Under the pieces are notes generated by a model that did not search any database, was not told the DNA's origin, and saw only the letters and a program-made list of their open reading frames with translations. A DNA stretch of 33,443 nucleotides from Candidatus Guanabacterium sedimentis (GTDB lineage Bacteria > Acidobacteriota > B3-B38 > Guanabaribacteriales > B3-B38). Location of the stretch: positions 1-33,443 of the forward strand of contig CABWKN010000008.1 in the NCBI GenBank assembly GCA_902505605.1. The letters run 5' to 3'. Positions 8,677 through 17,898 of this stretch are shown here, piece by piece; within the stretch, counting starts at the first letter, position 1, and each line of letters opens with the position of its first letter. A program made the position numbers and the translations under genes.

Positions 8677-10386
8677 ATGATACACCACCAACACGACATC
8701 GTCATCATAGGGGCGGGATTAGCCGGGTTGCGGGCGGCACTGGAGACCAGCCAGGTGGCGGATACTGCTGTGTTGTCTAAGGTCTTCCCCACCCGCTCCC
8801 ATTCAGGTGCAGCTCAGGGGGGGATAGCGGCTTCGTTGGCTAACGCCAGCGATGATAGCTGGGAAGTTCATATGTTCGACACGGTGAAGGGGAGCGACTA
8901 TCTGGGGGACCAGGATGCCATTGAAATACTGGTTAAGGAGGCTCCTGCTACTGTCATTGAGTTTGAGCATATGGGAGTTCCATTCAGCCGTAACCCCGAC
9001 GGAACCATTGCCCAGCGACGCTTCGGTGGACACTCTCGCCCGAGGGCTTGCTATGCCGCCGATTATACGGGACATGTGCTCCTTCACACCTTGTATGAAC
9101 AGTGCATCAAGCACGGGGTTAACTTCTACTCCGAGTTCTATGTGGTCAGCCTTATTATGAACAAGGGGAACTGCTGCGGAGTGGTTGCCCTGGATATCAT
9201 CGGTGGGGAGCTCCACATATTTCACAGCAAGGCGGTTATGTTCGCTACCGGAGGTTATGGGAGGGCTTACAAGATAACCTCCAATGCCCACGCCAATACT
9301 GGCGATGGCTTGAGCATCGTCTATCGGATTGGCATCCCTATAGAGGATATGGAGTTCGTTCAGTTCCATCCCACCGGTCTCTACCAGCATGGTATCCTGG
9401 TTACTGAAGGTGCCCGGGGTGAGGGGGGTTATCTCCTCAATAGGGATGGGGAGAGGTTCATGAAAAGATATGCCCCCGAGAAGATGGAGCTTGCCCCTAG
9501 GGACTTGACCGCCCGCGCCGAGCAAACGGAGATAAACGAGGGAAGAGGAATAGATGGGAAGGACTATATCCTCATCGACCTGAGGCATCTGGGCGCTGAG
9601 AAAATTATGGAACGCCTTCCTCAGATCCATGATTTAGCCCTAAGTTTTGTCGGGGTGGACTGCATCAAAGAGCCGGTCCCCATCCAGCCCACTGCCCACT
9701 ACTCCATGGGGGGCATCCCCACCAATAAGCATGGGCAGGTGGTTATTGATAAGGATAATACCCCTGTTAAGGGGCTTTATGCCGCTGGGGAGTGCGCCTG
9801 TGTGTCGGTCCACGGGGCTAACAGACTGGGGACCAACTCCCAGCTGGAAGCCAGCCTCTTCGGGCGGCGGACAGGAAAGACCATGGCGGAGTTCCTTCAG
9901 CGAGAGGAGGGGTTCACACCATTACCTGAGGATGCAGCTAAGCCAGCCGAGGAGGAGATAGCCGCCATTTTGGGAAACGAGGGAAAAGAGTCGGTGGCTC
10001 AAATCAGAGAAGAGCTTCAGGTCTCTATGATGGATAACTGCGGAATCTTTCGAGATGAAAAGAAGCTTCAGAAGGAGCTGGAAATCATCAAGGGCTTGCA
10101 AGAGCGTTATAAGCACATCCATATAGACGACAAAGGGAAAAGATGCAATACTGACCTGATTGATGCTCTGGAGCTGGGTCATTTACTTGACTTCGTCGAG
10201 GTAATTGTGGCTGGTGCCCTCAACCGTACTGAAAGCCGTGGTTCTCACTACCGCACTGACTACCCCAAGAGGGACGATGAAAATTGGCTGAAGCATACCC
10301 TGGCGTATAGAACTGATAAGGGCCCCCGTTTCGATTATAAGAAGGTAGTTATCACCAGGTATCAGCCCACTGAAAGGAAATATTAG
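8677..10386 (+). CDS. sdhA: Succinate dehydrogenase flavoprotein subunit (SdhA)
   Basis: [18 protein letters not shown]...[21 protein letters not shown]...[27 protein letters not shown]...[12 protein letters not shown]...[21 protein letters not shown] (approximate)...[15 protein letters not shown]...[26 protein letters not shown]. The ORF track starts at 8659 (GTG). ATG at 8677 has a better SD (gagggagaaag). Confidence 0.96.
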   Translation: MIHHQHDIVIIGAGLAGLRAALETSQVADTAVLSKVFPTRSHSGAAQGGIAASLANASDDSWEVHMFDTVKGSDYLGDQDAIEILVKEAPATVIEFEHMGVPFSRNPDGTIAQRRFGGHSRPRACYAADYTGHVLLHTLYEQCIKHGVNFYSEFYVVSLIMNKGNCCGVVALDIIGGELHIFHSKAVMFATGGYGRAYKITSNAHANTGDGLSIVYRIGIPIEDMEFVQFHPTGLYQHGILVTEGARGEGGYLLNRDGERFMKRYAPEKMELAPRDLTARAEQTEINEGRGIDGKDYILIDLRHLGAEKIMERLPQIHDLALSFVGVDCIKEPVPIQPTAHYSMGGIPTNKHGQVVIDKDNTPVKGLYAAGECACVSVHGANRLGTNSQLEASLFGRRTGKTMAEFLQREEGFTPLPEDAAKPAEEEIAAILGNEGKESVAQIREELQVSMMDNCGIFRDEKKLQKELEIIKGLQERYKHIHIDDKGKRCNTDLIDALELGHLLDFVEVIVAGALNRTESRGSHYRTDYPKRDDENWLKHTLAYRTDKGPRFDYKKVVITRYQPTERKY

Positions 10387-10400
10387 GGAGAAAGAAGACC

Positions 10401-11102
10401 ATGGAGATAACTTTCAAGATATTGAGGTTTGATCCCGATAAGGATAAGAAACCCTATTACCGGAAATATACCGTTAAAGTCGAGCCCGGCATGACGGTGC
10501 TTGATGGTTTGAACGAGATAAAGTGGAGGCAGGATGGCACCCTCTCTTACCGCCGCTCCTGCCGGAGCGCCATCTGCGGCTCTTGCGCTATGACCATTAA
10601 CGGAGTGAACAGATTGGCGTGCAACACCCAGATTCTCCTCCTGAAGAGGAAGACCATCGTGGTGGAGCCCCTTCGCCGCTTTCCCGTTATCAAAGACCTG
10701 ATTGTCGATATGGACGACTTCTTTGAGAAGATAGCCATCATCAAACCCTATTTGATTGCGAATTCCCCTGCTGGACCACGGGAGAGGTTTCAAAGCCCCG
10801 AAGACCGGAAACTCCTCGATGAAGCGGTGATTTGCATCTTATGTGGCGCCTGCACCTCTTCCTGTCCCTCATACTGGTATAACAAGAATTACTTAGGTCC
10901 TGCGTCTCTGTTCAAAGCCTACCGCTTCATATTCGACAGTCGTGATGAAGGGACAGAGGAGAGGTTGAGGATAATCAGCGACCGGGATGGGCTGTGGCGA
11001 TGCCACTCCATATTCAACTGTGTGGAGGCGTGCCCCAAGTCTTTGAATCCTACCTACGCCATAGCGGAACTGAAGAAGAAAATAGTTACCACCAAGCTGT
11101 GA
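10401..11102 (+). CDS. sdhB: Succinate dehydrogenase iron-sulfur subunit (SdhB)
   Basis: 233 aa: VLDGLNEIKWRQDGTLSYRRSCRSAICGSCAMTINGVNRLACNTQI...CILCGACTSSCPSYWYN...LWRCHSIFNCVEACPKSLNPTYAIAELKKKI; [2Fe-2S], [4Fe-4S] and [3Fe-4S] ligands. Confidence 0.96.
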   Translation: MEITFKILRFDPDKDKKPYYRKYTVKVEPGMTVLDGLNEIKWRQDGTLSYRRSCRSAICGSCAMTINGVNRLACNTQILLLKRKTIVVEPLRRFPVIKDLIVDMDDFFEKIAIIKPYLIANSPAGPRERFQSPEDRKLLDEAVICILCGACTSSCPSYWYNKNYLGPASLFKAYRFIFDSRDEGTEERLRIISDRDGLWRCHSIFNCVEACPKSLNPTYAIAELKKKIVTTKL

Positions 11103-11124
11103 GCCTAAGGTAGTTGATTATTTA

Positions 11125-11159
11125 TTTCCCCTTGAGCCCCCAAAGCTGAAGGGGGGAAA
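11125..11159 (+). other. Intergenic stem-loop between sdhB and ndk
   Basis: TTTCCCCTT...AAGGGGGGAAA with inner AGC/GCT pairing; no U tract, so a processing or attenuation hairpin is as likely as a terminator. Confidence 0.4.
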
Positions 11160-11190
11160 ACACTTATATGAGGAGGCGGTGGGGAAGTAT

Positions 11191-11631
11191 ATGGCTGTGG
11201 AGCAAACCCTCACTATTATCAAGCCCGATGCGGTTGCCCGCGGGCTCATGGGAAAAGTTCTGGAGACCCTGGAAATGGAAGGGATGAAGATAGTGGGGAT
11301 GAAGATGGTCCAGTTGACCAAAAGAGGGGCAGAGGGGTTCTATCAGGTCCATCGGCTTCAGCCTTTTTTCGACAGCCTTACTACCTATATGTCTTCGGGA
11401 CCGGTGATGGTGGCCGTGCTGGAAGGGGAGGGGATTATTGAGCGATTGCGTCGGCTGATGGGGGTAACAGATCCCCAAAAAGCAGCTCCCGGCACCCTTC
11501 GCCACCGCTACGGGATTTCGGTGCAGGAGAATGTGATTCATGGCTCTGACTCCCCCGAGACCGCCCAATGGGAGATTGGCTATTTCTTCAGCCAGATGGA
11601 AATCCACAGCCGCCCCGTGAATTCCGGTTGA
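11191..11631 (+). CDS. ndk: Nucleoside diphosphate kinase
   Basis: MAVEQTLTIIKPDAVARGLMGKVLETLEMEGMKIVGMKMVQLTK...NVIHGSDSPETAQWEIGYFF. The ORF track starts at 11179; ATG at 11191 fits the family N-terminus and the gaggagg SD. Confidence 0.96.
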   Translation: MAVEQTLTIIKPDAVARGLMGKVLETLEMEGMKIVGMKMVQLTKRGAEGFYQVHRLQPFFDSLTTYMSSGPVMVAVLEGEGIIERLRRLMGVTDPQKAAPGTLRHRYGISVQENVIHGSDSPETAQWEIGYFFSQMEIHSRPVNSG

Positions 11632-11634
11632 GAT

Positions 11635-12765
11635 ATGAGCGAAGTCTTATCCTATTTCCAGCAAAACAGGGAGAGGATTGTTGAGCTGCTGGAGGAGCTG
11701 GTAAAATTGGAGTCTCCCAGTTGGTACAAGTCCTCCTGCGATAAGCTGGCCATCTTCCTCTGGGACCAGTTTACCTCTTCGGGAATCAAGACTACCATCC
11801 TGGAACAGCAGAAGGTGGGGAACTTCCTGCGGGTTGAGTTTGGTCAAGGTGAGGAGCAAATTCTTGTTCTCTGCCACCTGGACACAGTGTGGTCTTTGGG
11901 GGAAGTGAAGCGGCGTCCGGTGAGACGCCAAGGGGAGAAGCTCTACGGACCTGGTGCCTATGATATGAAAGGGGGCATTTGCCTGGCTCTTTTTAGCCTG
12001 AGAGCGATAAAAGAGCTGGGGCTCAGTCTTGATAACAGGGTGGTTATCATCATTAACTCTGACGAAGAGATCGGAAGCCACTCCTCCCGCACCCTGATAG
12101 AATCCGAAGCCAGGGCGAGCAAAGCGGTGCTCTGCCTGGAGCCAGCGCTGCCGGGTGGGAAGCTGAAGACTTCTCGCAAAGGGGTCGGCGTTTTTACCCT
12201 CAAAATCAAAGGAAAAGGAGCTCACGCTGCGGGCGATTATAAGCAAGGTGTAAGTGCTATTCATGAATTAGCCCATCAAATCCTCAGGATTCATAAGCTA
12301 TCTAATCCTCGCCGGGGCTTAACCCTTAATGTGGGAACGGTAGAAGGGGGAACCTTATCAAATGTAGTCGCCGCCACCAGTGAAGCGGAGATCGACCTTC
12401 GCTTTATTGAGCTGGCAGATGGGGAAAAGGTTGCCCGTCAGCTTCATAATTTAAGACCGATATTGCCGGGTATCAGCTTGGAGATATCGGGGGGTATAAA
12501 CCGCCCTCCTCTGCTGAGCACCTCTCAGAACAAGAATCTCTTCAAAAGGGCGCAAGAGATAGCCTTGCGTGAGCTTAACCTTCGGCTGGAGGGAGGTATG
12601 AGCGGTGGGGGGAGTGATGCCAATTTTACCTCAGCTCTCGGCATCCCTACTCTGGATGGGCTGGGGGTCGATGGAGACGGAGCCCATTCGGTGGATGAGT
12701 TTGTCCTGCTTCCCAGTCTTGTTGAGCGGGGAACACTTCTTACTGCGCTTCTTGTAAAGCTATAA
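11635..12765 (+). CDS. M20 family metallopeptidase (glutamate carboxypeptidase/CPG2-like)
   Basis: 376 aa: ILVLCHLDTVWSLGEVKRRPVRRQGEKLYGPGAYDMKGGICLALFSLRAI...VIIINSDEEIGSHSSRTLIE...GVFTLKIKGKGAHAAGDY...GGMSGGGSDANFTSALGIPTLDGLG; metal-ligand motifs HLDT, YDMKGG, DEEIGS. Confidence 0.93.
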   Translation: MSEVLSYFQQNRERIVELLEELVKLESPSWYKSSCDKLAIFLWDQFTSSGIKTTILEQQKVGNFLRVEFGQGEEQILVLCHLDTVWSLGEVKRRPVRRQGEKLYGPGAYDMKGGICLALFSLRAIKELGLSLDNRVVIIINSDEEIGSHSSRTLIESEARASKAVLCLEPALPGGKLKTSRKGVGVFTLKIKGKGAHAAGDYKQGVSAIHELAHQILRIHKLSNPRRGLTLNVGTVEGGTLSNVVAATSEAEIDLRFIELADGEKVARQLHNLRPILPGISLEISGGINRPPLLSTSQNKNLFKRAQEIALRELNLRLEGGMSGGGSDANFTSALGIPTLDGLGVDGDGAHSVDEFVLLPSLVERGTLLTALLVKL

Positions 12766-12862
12766 AGTCTCTTCCCATATCTCCATATATTGCAGCTCTA
12801 CTTAGGCGAGAGTATAAATGATGCTCCACCTTTGGCTTAAAGGTAAGGGGGGTAGGTTTTGT

Positions 12863-14071
12863 CTAATGTTCAAATGCAGATTTTTTTATAAGCTTAGCTG
12901 AGGAGCGGATCTTCTTATTATACATAGCCTGATATCTCTTGAGGTTCGACTTCGCTTGGGCGAACTGAGGGTCAATCTGCAGTGCTTTCTGAGCTTCCAG
13001 AATGGCTTCCTCGTATTTCCCTTGCTGGAAATAGACCATGCCTAACAGGTTATGAGGTTCGGCATATTCTTTATTGAGTCTTGTCGCTTTTTGGAAGTGC
13101 TTAATAGCATCGGAATAGTCTTTATTATAGTAATAGACAAGTCCTATGGCGTAATGGGTATAAGGGTTATTCTTCTTTAATTTAAGCGCTTTTTTCAGAT
13201 TTTGGATTGCCTTATTATAATCACCTTTAAGATAGTAAACATTGCCCAGATTGCTGAAAGGAGCGGAGAGTTTTGAGTCTAAGAGTATGGCTCTGTTATA
13301 CTGCGCAATGGCGAGGTCGTAAAGCCTCCGTCTCTGGTAGGCAATCCCCAGATTGTTGTATGCCTTGGCGAAGGTCGGCTTAATTCTGATGGCCATTCTA
13401 TACAATTTAATATCGATTTGAGCATCTAAGTTTTCGGCTGAGAGATCGATCTGGTTGCTGGAAAGAACCCCCTGGGAGTTGATGAAATTAGCCAGGGCTT
13501 CCAGGTCGTCTATTACCTTATAGAATTTATAACCGATACGAGGGTGCTCGGCAAAATCTATCAGAGTTATCTTGCTGTTGATCTCTATTCCCGCACAGAT
13601 ATGCCCGCTATTCACAACCAGCTCCCCTTCCCGTTTTAGTTTGCTGACCTCGGTTACATCAACATAATAAACAGGAAGCCCTACTGCTCGCGCCATGCCG
13701 ATGAAGAGGTTGGTATAGGCTATGCAGTTTGCCTCTCCTTCTACAAACACTTCTATGGCGTTAAGGGCTTTGTATTCGTTATATTTTACATCCAGCTTTT
13801 TTCTATCAATAATAGCCCGCACCAATGCGTTCACCTTGCCCTTCTCGTAATAATAAGGTCCGGCTATCTCCTGGGCGTATTTTTTTATCTCGTCGGTTAT
13901 GTAAAAAGGAACCATCGCTTTGGAGACTTCTTCATCTATAATCCTATTCTGTAACACAGCCACCAGTTCGTCTTCGGTATAAATAATCTTTGGGGAATGG
14001 GTAATACAGCCACTTAAAGCTGCCAGTGACAGAAGGGGAAGGAAAAACTTGGAAAAAGATTTGGTTTTCAT
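12863..14071 (-). CDS. Predicted lipoprotein with transglutaminase-like region and C-terminal TPR array
   Basis: 402 aa: lipobox LLSLAALSGC; VEGEANCIAYTNLFIGMARAVGLPVYYVDV (Cys), NSGHICAGIEI (His), ITLIDFAEH (Asp), then repeated TPR units such as AKAYNNLGIAYQRRRLYDLAIAQYNRAILLD, APFSNLGNVYYLKGDYNKAIQNLKKALKL and AEPHNLLGMVYFQQGKYEEAILEAQKALQIDP. Confidence 0.85.
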   Translation of the reverse strand: MKTKSFSKFFLPLLSLAALSGCITHSPKIIYTEDELVAVLQNRIIDEEVSKAMVPFYITDEIKKYAQEIAGPYYYEKGKVNALVRAIIDRKKLDVKYNEYKALNAIEVFVEGEANCIAYTNLFIGMARAVGLPVYYVDVTEVSKLKREGELVVNSGHICAGIEINSKITLIDFAEHPRIGYKFYKVIDDLEALANFINSQGVLSSNQIDLSAENLDAQIDIKLYRMAIRIKPTFAKAYNNLGIAYQRRRLYDLAIAQYNRAILLDSKLSAPFSNLGNVYYLKGDYNKAIQNLKKALKLKKNNPYTHYAIGLVYYYNKDYSDAIKHFQKATRLNKEYAEPHNLLGMVYFQQGKYEEAILEAQKALQIDPQFAQAKSNLKRYQAMYNKKIRSSAKLIKKSAFEH

Positions 14072-14513
14072 AATAAACTTACTATACGGTTTTGGATTAC
14101 TACACCATAGCCCTTTTATATGTTAGTATTTTCCTCTTCGTTAAAACTGTGCTTTAACTTACACAATAAGAATTTTTAATATTACTATTATGATGTTTCT
14201 GACTACATTATATGCTTTATTGAAGACAAAAGCAAGTTTAAATACCTAATAGTTGTTCTCAGCGAGAAGGTGGTGTTGAGCTGGGAGCGGATAACTCATT
14301 TTCTGAAGTTACCATGAGGAATCTCTGTGAGTTAATCCTGATAATGCTCTGACTATGAGTGGGAGATTGGCTTAGCCTTAACACAAGAGGAGAGATTATT
14401 CATCTATCTGTAAGCTCCCTCCGGAGTTTTAAACCTGATGAGGAAGCTAAGGTGGCAGGTTTTTTTGGATTTAATACTTATTAGAGGTTATTGGAAAAAT
14501 GGTGGGTGGAGAG

Positions 14514-14531
14514 AAAAGGGATTTTTCCCCT
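14514..14531 (-). terminator. Candidate intrinsic terminator at the end of the dcw cluster
   Basis: On the minus strand, AGGGG AAAAA TCCCT followed by TTTCTCT, about 50 nt downstream of the ftsZ stop codon. Confidence 0.35.
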
Positions 14532-14577
14532 ATTCCCCTTCAAGAGGCAGCTGGCTTTACTCTCACCTCGAGAGATT

Positions 14578-15777
14578 CTATCTTTTCTCCCTGATGAAGG
14601 TGGGAACATCAAATTTGTCTTCCAGTGGCTTGTTGGAGATAGTTCCCTTTTGTTGATTGTCCAGCGGCTTATTCATGGATTTTCCTCTTCGGTAGAAGCT
14701 GTCGGAAAGGGGAATAGTCTGTGAGGAATGGAATCGGTCGAACTTGATCATCTTCTTCTCCAGGTCGCTTTCCATTTCCCTATTTTCCCTTTCGAATCCG
14801 GTTGCGATGACGGTTAGTTTTATCTCATCCTTCATATCCTCATCTATGACTGCTCCAAGGATGATGTTCGCATCTTCATGAGCTGTCTCGTAGATGAGGG
14901 TGGAAGATTCTTTAACCTCGCGAAGGGTTAAGTCTGTCCCGCCGGTGATGTTAATCAATACCCCTTTAGCACCATCAATGGATATATCTTCCAACAGAGG
15001 GCTGGAGATGGCGTGGCGAGCGGCCTCTATAGATTTGTTTTCTCCCTGGGCAATGCCGGTTCCCATGATTGCCATCCCCATGCCTGCCATCACCGCTTCA
15101 ACATCAGCGAAGTCGAGGTTTATCAGCCCCGGGACATTAACCAGGTCGGAGATTCCCTGAACCCCCTGACGCAGGATGTCGTCGGCGATGAGGAAGGCAT
15201 CGATGAAGGAAGTATCTCTTCCTGCGGTTGACAAGAGCTTATCATTGGGTATGGCGATGACTGTGTCTACGCACTCCCTCAACTCCCTCAATCCCAGCTC
15301 CGCCTGAAGGTATCTGCGCCTCCCCTCAAAGAAGAAGGGCATGGTAACAATGGCTACGGTTAGGGCTCCCAGCTCCACTGCCAGGCTGGCAATAACGGGG
15401 GAAGCCCCGGTACCGGTGCCCCCTCCTAACCCTGCAGTGATGAAGACCATATCGGCTCCTTCCAGCAATTCTATAATCTTCTCGGTGTCTTCCAGGGCAG
15501 CCTGTTTCCCAATCTCCGGATTAGAGCCCGCTCCTCTCCCTTTGGTTAGCTTGCTTCCTATCTGAAACCTGATGGGCGCCTGGGATAATTTCAGAGCCTG
15601 AGCATCGGTATTGACTGCAACGAATTCAACCCCTGTGAGTTTGGAGGAGATCATACGATTAATTCCGTTTACACCTCCTCCTCCCACCCCGATTACCTTG
15701 ATCTTGGCTCCACAGGAGAACTTTTCGTCGAGGGAGAAGTTTATTTTTCTTGCTTTATTGTTCTGAGCATCTGCCAT
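14578..15777 (-). CDS. ftsZ: Cell division protein FtsZ
   Basis: 399 aa: [19 protein letters not shown]...[13 protein letters not shown]...[18 protein letters not shown]...C-terminal peptide [11 protein letters not shown]. Confidence 0.99.
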   Translation of the reverse strand: MADAQNNKARKINFSLDEKFSCGAKIKVIGVGGGGVNGINRMISSKLTGVEFVAVNTDAQALKLSQAPIRFQIGSKLTKGRGAGSNPEIGKQAALEDTEKIIELLEGADMVFITAGLGGGTGTGASPVIASLAVELGALTVAIVTMPFFFEGRRRYLQAELGLRELRECVDTVIAIPNDKLLSTAGRDTSFIDAFLIADDILRQGVQGISDLVNVPGLINLDFADVEAVMAGMGMAIMGTGIAQGENKSIEAARHAISSPLLEDISIDGAKGVLINITGGTDLTLREVKESSTLIYETAHEDANIILGAVIDEDMKDEIKLTVIATGFERENREMESDLEKKMIKFDRFHSSQTIPLSDSFYRRGKSMNKPLDNQQKGTISNKPLEDKFDVPTFIREKR

Positions 15778-15815
15778 TTATTTCTCCTTATCTAAGAAGC
15801 TTGAGTATCCTTTTC

Positions 15816-17051
15816 TTAAATGATACCGGCCAACCAACGCCAGAGTTTGGTGGTGGTTCTGTCCCACAGCCCGAGGGAGGCAATCTGCCAGTTCTCTCTG
15901 GCCACCTTATTTCGATAGGGATACAAAAGCAGTCCCACAGCAGTGGAATAGATAGGATTGTTGACCACTTCTTTTAATCCTCCTATTCCCATGGGCGACC
16001 CAATTCTCACCGGCAGGTTGAAAAGCTCCTCGGCGGCCTCTGCTATCCCAGCAAGATTTGAGCCGCCACCTGTCAAGACAATACCCGAGTTGAGGTTTTT
16101 CCCGTAGCCCTCCTTTCTTATCTCCTCATAAGCGAGGTTGAGTATCTCTTTTGCGCGCGGCTGAATAATCTCGCACAGCAGGCTTCTGGGAAGGATGCGG
16201 GGCTTCAATCCGCCCATACCGGGAACTTCAATAATCTCATCCTCCTCTACCATTGCCGGTGAGACGCAACCGTATTTCCTCTTAATATTTTCTGCCTCTG
16301 GTATTGGGGTTCTGAGACCGACTGCAATGTCGTTGGTGAAATGGTCACCTCCTAAAGCAAGTACCCCCGTATGCCACACATTCCCTTTCTTGAAAACCGA
16401 TAGATTGGCTGTTCCTCCTCCTATATCTATCAGAGCCACACCGAGCTCCCTCTCGTCGGGTGGTAGAACCGCCTCGCTACAGGCCAGGTGCTGCAAAATG
16501 GTGTCTATAACCTCCACTCCCGCTTTGTTGGCGCAGGCTACTATGTTCTGAATGGAGGAAATCAATCCGGTGATAAGGTGGACGCATACCTCTATTCGGG
16601 ATCCGTAGATTCCGGTGGGGTCGACAATCCCATCCTGCCCGTCAATGATGAACTCTTGTGGAAGGAGATGAATAATGGTTCTGTCTGTTGGAATGGATAT
16701 GGCGCGAGCAGCATCTATCACCCGATAAATATCTTCTTTTCTGACCTCACGAGTTTTGCTGCCGACCGCAATTGCCCCCCTGCTATTAATACCCTTGATA
16801 TGCCCTCCAGCAACTCCCACATAAGCAGATTCGATGTTAACCCCTGACATTAGCTCCGCTTCCTCAACAGCTCTTTTGACCGAGTTGACCGCCTCCTCCA
16901 GGTCGATGATCACACCCTTTTTCAGACCTTTCGACTCGCTCTGCCCCATTCCCACCAGCTCAAGCTCATCGGATTCATTGACTTCAGCTATAAGCACACA
17001 GGTCTTGGTGGTGCCGATATCTATGCCAGTCAGATATCTCCCTTTTTTCAT
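15816..17051 (-). CDS. ftsA: Cell division protein FtsA
   Basis: 411 aa: YLTGIDIGTTKTCVLIAEV...GVAGGHIKGINSRGAIAV...ALIDIGGGTANLSVFKKG...GIVLTGGGSNLAGIAEAAEELFNLPVRIG; C-terminal amphipathic tail LWDRTTTKLWRWLAGII. Confidence 0.98.
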   Translation of the reverse strand: MKKGRYLTGIDIGTTKTCVLIAEVNESDELELVGMGQSESKGLKKGVIIDLEEAVNSVKRAVEEAELMSGVNIESAYVGVAGGHIKGINSRGAIAVGSKTREVRKEDIYRVIDAARAISIPTDRTIIHLLPQEFIIDGQDGIVDPTGIYGSRIEVCVHLITGLISSIQNIVACANKAGVEVIDTILQHLACSEAVLPPDERELGVALIDIGGGTANLSVFKKGNVWHTGVLALGGDHFTNDIAVGLRTPIPEAENIKRKYGCVSPAMVEEDEIIEVPGMGGLKPRILPRSLLCEIIQPRAKEILNLAYEEIRKEGYGKNLNSGIVLTGGGSNLAGIAEAAEELFNLPVRIGSPMGIGGLKEVVNNPIYSTAVGLLLYPYRNKVARENWQIASLGLWDRTTTKLWRWLAGII

Positions 17052-17061
17052 TCTCTCCCGT

Positions 17062-17898
17062 TCACCTCCTTTCCTGTTTAGTTTTAATTACAATCTGGTC
17101 AGCGAATTTCAAATCTATGTATTCTATGTTTTCATATCCACCTGTTAGGTCCGCCATTACAAAGCTAAGTTTCTTCCAATTATCCAGGAAGTCATTTGCC
17201 AATAATTTGATAGGAACCGGACACCCTTTGAACCGAACTTGCAAAGAGGGGGATTCCGAGACCTCTATTAAGGTTATTTCAGACAACAGATCAGGCTCCT
17301 TTCTTGCCAGCAAGTTAATGAAACGGACGGAGTCCATAATCCCCCATTTCCACTGACTGAGTGATAGATTCCGGTGTCCGGAGATTAAGGGAAGGGAGAG
17401 ATGCTGATAAGGAGGCCCATATCGGTCGATGAATTTCGCCTCCTCACTTATGAGATAGGTTTGACCTTGGTAATTGACCATAGCTACCGGCTTCTCCTCA
17501 TAGACCACCACCGTAATGGTGGAGGGGAGCAGCCTCTTTATCGTACAGTGGTTCAACCAGGGATGGCTCTCCACTACTACTGTCTGGATGTCGGAGAGTT
17601 TTACAGAAAATATGTTCTGACCCCTAAGGGTATCAATGGTGTCCCTTATGGATTTTTCCGAAGCGAAGTGATTTCCCGTAATCACAATGGATGTGATGTT
17701 GAACCTTGGGGTATGAGTTGCATATTGATAGCCAGCCCTGCCAAGATAGAGCATTCCTGCAAGAATCATCAGGCTGAGGAGAACTTTCATAGCCCGGCGA
17801 ACCCTCTTTTTGCGGGACTTTCTCAGTGGGCTTTTTCTTGGCCGCCGCAGATAGTAGCCTTCGCTGTGTTGATACTCCTCTTCCTTTTCTCTCACCAT
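17062..17898 (-). CDS. ftsQ: Cell division protein FtsQ/DivIB (POTRA domain)
   Basis: 278 aa: single N-terminal TM segment (VLLSLMILAGMLYLG) and POTRA region FNITSIVITGNHFASEKSIRDTIDTLRGQNIFSVKLSDIQTVVVESHPWLNHCTIKRLLPSTITVVVYEEKPVA; lies between murB and ftsA. Confidence 0.92.
   Translation of the reverse strand: MVREKEEEYQHSEGYYLRRPRKSPLRKSRKKRVRRAMKVLLSLMILAGMLYLGRAGYQYATHTPRFNITSIVITGNHFASEKSIRDTIDTLRGQNIFSVKLSDIQTVVVESHPWLNHCTIKRLLPSTITVVVYEEKPVAMVNYQGQTYLISEEAKFIDRYGPPYQHLSLPLISGHRNLSLSQWKWGIMDSVRFINLLARKEPDLLSEITLIEVSESPSLQVRFKGCPVPIKLLANDFLDNWKKLSFVMADLTGGYENIEYIDLKFADQIVIKTKQERR

Noticed and set aside
8803-9630. 275-aa minus-strand ORF inside sdhA
   Set aside because: Antisense shadow of a conserved gene, no family motifs.
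11647-12264. 205-aa minus-strand ORF inside the M20 peptidase gene
   Set aside because: Antisense shadow; low-complexity-like composition and no motifs.
12823-12862. ACCTTT-GGCTT-AAAGGT hairpin after the M20 peptidase gene as a terminator
   Set aside because: The stem is short and is not followed directly by a T tract; could serve convergent genes, but support is too weak to list as a feature.
14438-14724. + strand ORFs (72 and 77 aa) overlapping the ftsZ 3' end
   Set aside because: No motifs, antisense to ftsZ over much of their length; the gap is better viewed as non-coding.
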